Shown here: positions 56,794 to 64,000 of the stretch, one piece after another | Layout: the number at the start of each line of letters is the position of its first letter | How positions within the stretch are numbered: the first letter of the stretch is position 1 | Assembly (NCBI GenBank): GCA_016946835.1 | Contig: JACVTC010000161.1 | Coordinates: 132,501-196,500, forward strand | Length of the DNA: 64,000 nucleotides | Direction of reading: 5' to 3' | From: Neocallimastix lanati (nom. inval.) | Taxonomy: Eukaryota > Neocallimastigomycota > Neocallimastigomycetes > Neocallimastigales > Neocallimastigaceae | Translations under genes and position numbers: made by a program | The notes under the pieces: generated by a model | Databases searched by the model: none | The model's input: the letters and a program-made list of their open reading frames with translations, nothing else | What the model was told of the DNA's origin: nothing

Positions 56794-57950
56794 TTGAAAA
56801 TGAAGAGATTCACAAAAATAAAAGAAATTTTAAAATTATACGCAGACAATAATAAAATTTTTCTTACCAAAATAAAAATAACCCTAAAGGAACCAATTAA
56901 CTATAATGACATATTTTATTCCCCTGATAAAAATTTATGGTTATTGGCAATAGGGGAAGAATTGAAAAATATGAAAGATCTGAAGGTATATGAAATAGTT
57001 AAAAAGGTACCTAAAAATGCAAATGTCATTTATTCAAGATGGGTCTTCAAATATAAACGAGACCCTTACGGAAATATAGTTAAAAGAAACGCCAGAATAG
57101 TTGTGAAAGGGTACACACAAGGATTTGGAATAGATTATTGGGAAACGTATGCACCAACACAAAAAGATGACTCCTTAAAAATTTTAGTTTCAATATCAGT
57201 CCAATGGAAATTTATTATTAAGACAAATAGATATTAATGCTGCATACTTAAATGCAACACTCAAAGAAAATATCTATATGAAAGCACCAGAAGGTTTCTC
57301 TAATAATAAAAATTACTTCTGGACACTGAATAAGGCCCTCTATGGGCTGAAGCAGACTGGAAAGGAATGGAATAATGAATTAAACAACACATTAAACAAA
57401 TTTTAGTTTTCACAGGCTAAAAAGTGAACCCTGCATCTACGTAAGATATAATAATAAAATGGAAATATCATGTATTCTAGCCGTATATGCAGACGATATA
57501 TTAATCTCAGGCACTAAGTATAATATAAATTTAGTCATAAGACTAATTAATGAATTTTTTAAAATAAAGGACATAGGAGAAATAGACTTCATGATAGGAA
57601 ATAAATTCGAGAAAAGAGAATACGGTTACATTCTACACCAGAAAGGATATATAAAAGAAATTCTGAGTAAATTGAACATAGATAATCTAAAACCAATCAA
57701 AAATCCCAATCCAATAGAAGATTCGAAACTAAGAAAAATATCATGTGATGAAATGACCTACAGAAGCGCCATTGGAAATCTTCTTTATTTAGCAATTTGT
57801 ACAAGACCAGACATACTAATTTCAGTGAGCAAGGCTTTTAGAAGATCAATGAACCCAAATATGGAGGATTGGGAAAATGTAATAAAAATATTCAGATACT
57901 TAAAAGGCACGTTAAATTATGGTATCTTATTTACAAAAGGATCAAATTAA
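56794..57950 (+). pseudogene. Copia reverse transcriptase
   Basis: The frame 56,794-57,237 has WLLAIGEELKNMKDLKVYEI, NVIYSRWVFKYKRD, and RNARIVVKGYTQGFGIDYWE, then TYAPTQKDD. A shift follows; then LNATLKENIYMKAPEGF and NKALYGLKQTGKEWN, a TAG stop in the NKF(*)FSQAK region, and the frame 57,459-57,950 with the catalytic box as AVYADDILISGT (YADD for YVDD) and CTRPDILISVSKAF. Confidence 0.82.
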
Positions 57951-58411
57951 ACTTATATGTGGATGTCGACTATGTAGGAGATAAGGAGACCAGAAGATCC
58001 ACCTCTGGGTTTGTTGTTACTATAGGAAATACTCCAACAAGTTGGTCATCAAAATTGCAACACTGTGTATCCACCTCCACAGCTGAATCAGAATACTACA
58101 GCATAAGCGAAGGATCTAAACATGGTCTGTGGTATATCATTCTATTAAACGAATTAAATATTAATGTTAATTACATAACTATAAGTGTCGACAACAAAGC
58201 TGCAATATACATGAGTAACAACCAGACAATCAATCCAAAATCAAAACATATTGACATTCGTTTTCATTATATAAGAGAGCTAATAAGCCAAAACAAAGTT
58301 AAATTAAAGTACATAAAATCAGAACGTAATTTAGCAGATGGTATCACAAAATACCTTAATGGGTTCATGATGACGAAATATAGAAATTCTCTTCTTACAA
58401 AGTTAAACTAA
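57869..58411 (+). pseudogene. Copia RNase H
   Basis: Encodes LYVDVDYVGDKETRRSTSGF, VSTSTAESEYYSISEG, ITISVDNKAAIYMSNN, KSKHIDIRFHYIRELI and KSERNLADGITKYL, all canonical copia RNase H blocks in order, ending TKLN. It overlaps the RT frame, showing a frameshift at about 57,900-57,945. This is the best-preserved module of the element. Confidence 0.85.
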
Positions 58412-58472
58412 ATTTGTAAATGAATTTTATAAAAATAGAATAATGCAACCCTAACTTTTAGAATTTAGGGAA

Positions 58473-58633
58473 TGTTAGAATAATTATTAATACAAACAAA
58501 CTAATCATATTTAAACTATAAGCATTATTTACTTATATAAAAAGCAATCTAATATGTAGTTATTTTAGTTTTTAATTCTAAAAAAATATAAATATATATT
58601 AATAAAGAACTATAAAATAAATATTTATAATAT
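58473..58633 (+). repeat. 3' LTR of the inner copia element
   Basis: Starts TGTTAGAATAATT after a purine tract (58,461-58,472). The right boundary is uncertain: similarity with the left copy stops at TATAATAT, and no CA end is seen. Confidence 0.6.
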
Positions 58634-59338
58634 GTGTAACGTTTTTGTGGTTAATATTATTAAAGGGAATTAATTATTAATAATATTAAACAGAAAAACT
58701 TTGTTGACCCAACAGATCGACACTATAAATATATAAGTAATATAAATGAAGAAAATTTGTTTTATAAAATATACGTTTTATTAAATAAGAATTTTATTAA
58801 AATATTAATTAACTATAACTAAGGCATTACTTATATATTGATCTTTAGAAAAAAAAAAAAATAAAAACACAAAGAAAAAATATTATGTTGAGGAAATCAC
58901 TCATATTTATACTTTTTCCGGAAAAATAGTTTTTTGAATGAAAAAGTATAAATAGTTCTTAGAATAAGATTTTAATTGATAAAAAATAAATCATATGATA
59001 AAAGTAATAATAGAATTTATAAAATTAGGATTTTCTAATGATTTCTGATTAAATAAATTAATCAAGAAAATTCATGAAATTCTATAATTTTTTACAGAAA
59101 GAAAGTTATAGAAAATATTATTAATGAATATTGAAAATAATAATCTTGTAAAATGGGTTGAAGTCAGAGTCGAACCCATGCAGTATCGAACATGATCAAT
59201 ATAACTAACCACTAAACCATTATTCTGATTTCTGAAATTCTTAGATTCGTTACAATATGGTGTAAATATAAAATTATAATGTAGTTAAATGATTTTCTTC
59301 AACAAAAAATAAATAAAAAATGTGGCAATTAATTAAAA
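58634..59338. other. MULE 5'-side sequence, no gene
   Basis: AT-rich, without open frames. It contains a short direct/inverse AATATTATTAA cluster, an A-run at about 58,851-58,861 and the tRNA-like block at 59,161-59,228. Confidence 0.5.
59161..59228 (-). other. tRNA-like relic
   Basis: The minus strand reads TCAGAATAATGGTTTAGTGG, then TTAG, and further on a GGGTTCGACTCTGA end. TAGTGGTTAG resembles a tRNA D-arm/A box and GGTTCGACTCT a T-arm/B box. TCAGA and TCTGA at the ends could pair as an acceptor stem, and TATTGA/TCGATA could form an anticodon-like stem. However, that loop has 6 (or 8) bases rather than 7, and the T stem is not closed. It is probably a tRNA pseudogene or SINE head. Confidence 0.3.
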
Positions 59339-59438
59339 CCACATTGCGAAATGCGCATTTGCTAAATGCACACCTCCCTCAATTTTGATTTACTTTGTAA
59401 CCATCAATTATTTTATAAATGTTTATTGAAAGTTTATA

Positions 59439-59668
59439 TTACTCTTTTAATTTGTTTATAGTATAGTTAATTTCATTTTTAATTTCTGTTGTTGAAATAT
59501 TATTTACATATAATGTTAGTAAACATTTTAATTTATTATTTTTTAGGAGTGCTTGGCCAGATTGATAGAAACAGTTTTTTAATCTTTTAATCATACCATA
59601 AGCAGTCTTATATTCTTGTAAATATTCTTGATTTGATTTTTCTTCATTACTAATTGAGACTCTTAATC
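59439..59668 (-). pseudogene. Copia RT fragment next to the 5' LTR (outer element)
   Basis: Encodes NQEYLQEYKTAYGMIKRLKN, then LLKNNKLKCLLTLYVNNIST, then TEIKNEINYTINKLKE. LLTLYVNNI stands where copia has LLTLYVDDI, so both catalytic aspartates are now asparagine. The methionine-initiated frame starts inside the LTR and is not a real start. It is the upstream neighbour of the 51,490-50,755 fragment before the MULE inserted. Confidence 0.65.
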
Positions 59669-59940
59669 TGTTAAGGAGTAAATATAAAATATGATATGCA
59701 AACCCTACAAAAAAATGCATTATTACATAATTAATATTTATTTATTTATTTTTTATTTACATATATAATTCAATAAAATCTTTAAAAAAAAAAAAAAAAT
59801 CTCCAAATAATTTAATTTTATAAAATAATTTTCGTTTTTATATTTTATATTGTACATACAAATTATTACATAACCAAACATTATAAATATTTATAATACT
59901 TTAATGTACAAAAGTTTAAAATATTATGTTGAACTTAACA
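59669..59940 (-). repeat. 5' LTR of the outer copia element (internally deleted)
   Basis: 272 bp, TGTTAAGGAGTA... to ...TTGAACTTAACA. It matches both ends of the 526-bp left copy but lacks its middle (deletion joins CAATAAAATCT to the A-run). Confidence 0.75.
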
Positions 59941-60043
59941 TATAATATATAATAATATATAAAAATATATTATATATAATGATATAAAATATATAATATA
60001 TATATAAATAAATATGTAATTATATATATAATTGAATTATGGA

Positions 60044-60077
<34 letters not shown>

Positions 60078-60230
60078 TTTTTTTTATTTTTATTTTTATT
60101 TTTATTTTTATTTTACTATTTTTTTTTATTTTTTTAAAAAGGTAATAATATATTTATTAAATCAATAATTATTATTATCTTTTATTCATATTATTTGAAA
60201 AAAAAATTTTTTTTTCTTATATAAAACAAT

Positions 60231-60296
<66 letters not shown>

Positions 60297-60367
60297 ATAA
60301 TAATAATAAATAATGATAATAATAATAAATAATAATACACATAAACACATTATCAAATACAAGTAAT
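59941..60367. other. ANK13 leader region
   Basis: Begins with the TATAA duplication. Holds ATATAT runs, a GGACATAAT remnant (60,042), long T-runs and an (AAT)n tract (60,233-60,337) ending before ACACATAAACACATTATC and the ATG. Confidence 0.6.
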
Positions 60368-62254
60368 ATGAATAACAGTTTAAAAAAGAGAGATATAAAA
60401 TCTGAAGAAGATAATGATAATGAACATACGTATAAAAGATTAAAAACTGTAACGAATAATCAAAAAAATGATTTATATATTACTTCTTCTGAAATAAAAG
60501 AATTAATAAAGAGTTCAAATTTGGAAAAATTAAAAAATTTTTTTGATATTTCAAAATTTTATGATAATGAATTTATTAAATGGCTACTTCTTCTCTATAA
60601 AAATAAAACTTTTATTTCTATTGTTGATTTAGATAAAGAAATTTCTAAAGATGAATATAAAATTCTATTAAATTTAAATAAAAAGAATAATTTTTATAAT
60701 AATAATAGTTATAAAATCAAAAAAGGGAGTGAAAATTTAATAAAATTTTTAGTAAAACATGGAGTGGATGTAAATAAAGTAGTTTATAAGAATGGTGAAA
60801 TATCTTTATTTGATGCCTGTGAAAGTGGAAATAAAGATTTAGTAAAATTCTTAGTAGAATATGGAGCAGATATAAATAAAGAAGATGAATTTGATGACAC
60901 ACCATTATTTAAGGTATGTAAAAGTGGAAATAAAGATTTAGTAGAATATTTAGTAGAACATAGAGTAGGTATAAATAAATATAATGCATATGGAAGGACA
61001 CCTTTATTTGATGTATGTGAGAGTGGAAATAAAGATTTAGTAGAATATTTAGTAGAACATGGTGCAGATATAAATAAAGAAGATAAATATGGAGAAACAC
61101 CATTATTCAATGCATGCTTTAGTGGAAATAAAAATTTAGTAGAATATTTAGTAGAACATAGAGTAAATATAAATAAAGAAAATAAATATGGAGAAACGCC
61201 ATTATTCAACGCATGTAAAAGTGGAAATAAATATTTAGTGGAATATTTAGTAGAACATGGAACAGATATAAATAAAGAAAATGAAAATGATGAAACACCA
61301 TTATTCAACGCATGTAAAAGTGGAAATAATGATTTAGTAGAATATTTAGTAAAACATAAAGTAGATATAAATAAAGAAGATGAAAATGGTGAAACACCAT
61401 TATTCAACGCATGCTATAGTGGAAATAAAGATTTAGTAGAGTGTTTAGTAAAACATGGAGCAAATATAAATAAAAAGAAAAAATGGAGTTGTGAAACACC
61501 ATTATTTAACGCATGCTATAGTGGAAATAAAGATTTAGTCGAATATTTAATAGAACATGGAGCGGATATAAATAAAGATAGTGCATATGGAAGAACACCT
61601 TTATTTGATGCATGCTATAGTGGAAATAAATATTTAGTAAAATATTTAGTAGCGCATGGAGCGGATATAAATAAAGAAAATATATATGGTGAAACACCAT
61701 TATTAAAGGCAATTGAAATTGAAAATAAAGAATTAATAGAATGTTTAGTGGAATATGGAGCAGATATAAATAAAGAAAATAAAGATGGTGAAACACCTTT
61801 ATTTTTTGCGTGTAGAAGTGGAAATAAAGATTTAGTAAAATATTTAGTAGCGCATGGAGCGGATATAAATAAAGAAAATATATATGGTGAAACACCATTA
61901 TTAAAGGCAATTGAAATTGAAAATAAAGAATTAATAAAATGTTTAGTGAAATATGGAGCAGATATAAATAAGAAAAATGAGTATGGTGAAACACCTTTAT
62001 TTAAAACAATTGAAAGTAGAAATAAAGACTTAGTAGAATGTTTAGTAGTACATGGAGCAGATATAAATAAAGAAAATAAAGAATGTGAAACACCTTTATT
62101 TAAGGCAATTAGATATAGAAATAAAGATATAGTTGAATATTTAGTAGAACATGGAGCAGATATAAATAAAGAAAATAAAGATGGAAAAATGCCATTATTC
62201 TATGCATGTGAAAGTGGAAATAAAGAATTAATAGAATATTTAAATAGAATATGA
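60368..62254 (+). CDS. ANK13: diverged ankyrin-repeat protein, 628 aa
   Basis: Family N-terminus (MNNSLKKRDIKSEEDNDNEH) with changes (TYKRLK, SSNLEKL). About 15 repeats, ending YLNRI. It is the most distinct long member: many repeats have ETPLLKAIEIENKELIECLV or PLFKTIESRNKDLVECLV in place of the ACxSGNKD consensus. A 66-residue, two-repeat block (NIYGETPLLKAIEIENKELI...) is duplicated at about 61,680 and 61,880. The true ancestral gene was longer: the ankyrin sequence continues past the stop in other frames. The stop follows a deletion in GAATATTTAAATAGAATATGAAGC. Confidence 0.8.
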   Translation: MNNSLKKRDIKSEEDNDNEHTYKRLKTVTNNQKNDLYITSSEIKELIKSSNLEKLKNFFDISKFYDNEFIKWLLLLYKNKTFISIVDLDKEISKDEYKILLNLNKKNNFYNNNSYKIKKGSENLIKFLVKHGVDVNKVVYKNGEISLFDACESGNKDLVKFLVEYGADINKEDEFDDTPLFKVCKSGNKDLVEYLVEHRVGINKYNAYGRTPLFDVCESGNKDLVEYLVEHGADINKEDKYGETPLFNACFSGNKNLVEYLVEHRVNINKENKYGETPLFNACKSGNKYLVEYLVEHGTDINKENENDETPLFNACKSGNNDLVEYLVKHKVDINKEDENGETPLFNACYSGNKDLVECLVKHGANINKKKKWSCETPLFNACYSGNKDLVEYLIEHGADINKDSAYGRTPLFDACYSGNKYLVKYLVAHGADINKENIYGETPLLKAIEIENKELIECLVEYGADINKENKDGETPLFFACRSGNKDLVKYLVAHGADINKENIYGETPLLKAIEIENKELIKCLVKYGADINKKNEYGETPLFKTIESRNKDLVECLVVHGADINKENKECETPLFKAIRYRNKDIVEYLVEHGADINKENKDGKMPLFYACESGNKELIEYLNRI

Positions 62255-63060
62255 AGCTGATATTAATATAGAAATTGAGTATCGTGAAACACCATTATTC
62301 AACGCATGCTTAAGAGGAAATAAAGATTTAATTGTATATTTAGTAGAACATGGAGCAGATATAAATCAAGAAAATGATAAAGGACAAACACCATTATTTA
62401 ATGGAATTAGAAGTGGAAATAAAGATTTATTAGAATATTTAGTAGAACATGGAGCAGATATAAATAAAAAATAAAATTGAATGGTGAAACACCGTTATTT
62501 GAGGTCTGTGAAAGTGGAAATAAAGACTTTATAGAATATTTAGTAGAATTTGGAGCAGATATAAATAAAGAAAATAAATATGATCAAACTCCATTATTTA
62601 ATGCATGTAAAAGTGGAAATAAAGATTTAGTAAAATATTTAGTAGAACATGAAGCAAATATAAATAAAAAAATTGAATATGGAAGAACACCATTATTTAA
62701 TGCCTGTAGAAGTGGAAATAAAGATTTAGTAGAATATTTAATAGAACATGGAGCAGATATAAATCAAGAAAATGATAAAGGACAAACACCATTATTTAAT
62801 GGAATTAGAAGTGGAAATAAAGATTTATTAGAATATTTAGTAGAACATGGAGCAGATATAAATAAAGAACAAAAATTGAGAATTATTTGATGCATGTAAA
62901 AGTGGAATTAACGATTTAGTTGAATATTTAGTAGAACATGGAGCATATATAAAAAAAGAAAATGAATATGGTAAAACACCGCGTAATTTTATGCATGTGA
63001 AAGTGGAAATAAAAATTTAATAGAATATTTAAAAAAGAAAAAAAAAATGAAGCATTAATA
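62255..63060 (+). pseudogene. Broken 3' continuation of ANK13
   Basis: Ankyrin repeats continue in shifted frames: 62,255-62,474, then 62,477-62,890 (ETPLFEVCESGNKDFIEYLV onward), then to about 63,060. At least three frame lesions are present (about 62,235, 62,470, 62,875). A ~130-bp block with DKGQTPLFNGIRSGNKDLLE occurs twice (about 62,362 and 62,768). With this part, the undamaged gene would have had about 22 repeats, like ANK1 and ANK4. Confidence 0.7.
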
Positions 63061-63943
63061 GATATAACAAATTAAAAACAATTTTGGAGAATATTTAATT
63101 AAATATGGTGAATATATAAATAAAAAAAAGATGAATATAAAATAATCCCACTAAATTATACACCTCTAATAAAAATTTATTATATAGTAAAATAAAAAAT
63201 TAAATAAAAAAAAAATTTTTTTTAAATTATTAATTTTATTATTAATTTTATTTACATTTATATTTATATTTATATTTTTATTTTTATTTATATTTATATT
63301 TATATTTTTATTTTTATTTTTTAGAAATGTATTGTTTAATTATTATTTAATAAAAAAATTTTAAAATTATATATATAAAATAAAATATATATATATAAAA
63401 AAAAAAATAAAAAGTGAGTTAAAAATTTATTTTTTTTTTTATTTTTTATTTTACTTTACATTATTTTATTTTATTTTATTTTATTTTATTTTATTTTATT
63501 TCATTTTATTTTATTTTATTATATTTATTTGATTAATTAGTTTTTAGAGAGATTTATAATTTTTAATTTTAAAAAGGTTAAAATTTTAATTATTAATATT
63601 TTTTAATATTTTTATAATATGATAATTAAAAAAAAAAAGACATAGAAATATATATAATATTATATATATAAATATATAAATAAATATAATTATATATATA
63701 ATAAAATTATGGACATAGTTATTATATTGTTATTTATATATTTTTTTTTTTTTTTTATCATTTTTCTGTTTTTTAAAAAAAAGGTATTAATATATTTATT
63801 AAATCAATTAAAGATTTAATAATTATGGTAATTATTATTTTTAGTTATTTACATTTATTAAATATAAAAATATTAATTTTAAATTAGAAAATATTAATAA
63901 AAAAAAAAAAAAAAACATGAACCCAGTATTAAATACAAGTAAT
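63061..63943. other. ANK13-ANK14 intergenic region
   Basis: Holds (TTTATA)n-type tracts, (TTTTA)n (about 63,460-63,520), the family spacer TTTGATTAATTAGTTTTTAG, GACATAG/GGACATAG copies, T-runs, and an A-run in place of the AAT tract. No hairpin island and no gene are seen. Confidence 0.65.
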
Positions 63944-64000
63944 ATGAATAGTTGTTTAAAAATGAGAGATATAAAATCTGAAGAAGATAATGATAATGGA
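63944..64000 (+). CDS. ANK14: start of another ankyrin-family gene (edge-truncated)
   Basis: The last 57 bases encode 19 residues: MNSCLKMRDIKSEEDNDNG, the family N-terminus with three substitutions. It is preceded by ACCCAGTATTAAATACAAGT and AATATG, the usual leader. The array therefore continues beyond the right edge. Confidence 0.7.
   Translation, partial: MNSCLKMRDIKSEEDNDNG

Larger units (their letters stand above)
53640..58633 (+). mobile_element. Inner Ty1/copia element (plus)
   Basis: Gene order gag, zinc knuckle, protease, GAG-pre-integrase, integrase, RT, RNase H is that of Ty1/copia. The 3' LTR starts at TGTTAGAATAATT (58,473), after the purine-rich GAATTTAGGGAA. The last ~75 bp of it (58,559-58,633) matches 53,689-53,763, the remains of the 5' LTR; the LTR's first part is missing on the left. 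Coding regions carry many stops and shifts. Confidence 0.75.
51487..59380 (-). mobile_element. Mutator-like element (MULE) bounded by TGCATTTCGC inverted ends
   Basis: Left end 51,487-51,519 (CATTTCGC, ATTTGTGCATTTCGCAAAATGT) and right end 59,339-59,380. In reverse complement the right end reads TGCATTTAGC, AAATGCGCATTTCGCAATGTGG; the two are imperfect inverted repeats. The transposase remnant begins about 30 bp inside the left end. The flanks on both sides are pieces of the same outer copia pol, so this element inserted into it. A plus-strand copia element later entered the MULE's 5' region. Confidence 0.65.

Overview
The window is extremely AT-rich (long A/T homopolymers, trinucleotide and heptamer tandem repeats). 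It is eukaryotic: an array of large, same-strand ankyrin-repeat genes is interspersed with Ty3/gypsy, Ty1/copia and Mutator-like (MULE) elements. Nothing prokaryotic (operons, Shine-Dalgarno sites) is visible. The composition, the large ankyrin family and the LTR-element content fit best with an anaerobic gut fungus (Neocallimastigomycota). This is inference. Dictyostelium-like protists share the AAT repeats, but copia elements argue against them.

Layout. 1-151 is the amino end of a minus-strand secreted protein. 152-8,290 has no ankyrin gene. It holds AT-rich intergenic sequence, a (TTATTAT)n-type satellite (2,866-6,445) with higher-order duplications, a small MULE-like MITE (7,055-7,369) and a GC-richer block with SINE-like character (7,771-8,290). 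From 9,310 to the right edge there are fourteen plus-strand members of one ankyrin family, called here ANK1 to ANK14. ANK1, 2, 4, 5, 6, 7, 9, 12 and 13 have long open frames. ANK3 has one single-base frameshift. ANK8, 10 and 11 are clearly broken. ANK14 is cut by the window edge. An antisense ankyrin fragment sits at 45,897-46,124.

Each unit has the same architecture: an intergenic region with a GGACATA...TATGTCC hairpin, T-rich sequence, an (AAT)n microsatellite close to the ATG, the CDS, a decayed post-stop ankyrin repeat, and a (TTTTTA)n tract. Five intergenic regions also carry an almost invariant ~120-bp GC-rich island with several predicted hairpins. It always lies between a gene ending in AKCxxK (or the broken ANK10) and a gene with one particular leader class. 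The array therefore looks partly built from two-gene units (ANK4-5 and ANK6-7 most clearly).

Two transposon complexes interrupt intergenic DNA. A decayed Ty3/gypsy element lies on the minus strand at 30,462-36,752, with 5-bp target duplication GTAAT and a truncated 5' LTR. A three-level nest lies at 49,851-59,940: a minus-strand copia element (LTRs about 49,851-50,376 and 59,669-59,940, target duplication TATAA) is split by a MULE (about 51,487-59,380; transposase remnant 51,546-53,001), which itself contains a plus-strand copia element (about 53,640-58,633).

The most interesting unexplained signals are the conserved hairpin island, its linkage to gene type, and the recurrent AAT tract and hairpin in front of nearly every ankyrin gene. 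Together they suggest a locus that expands and diversifies by recombination.
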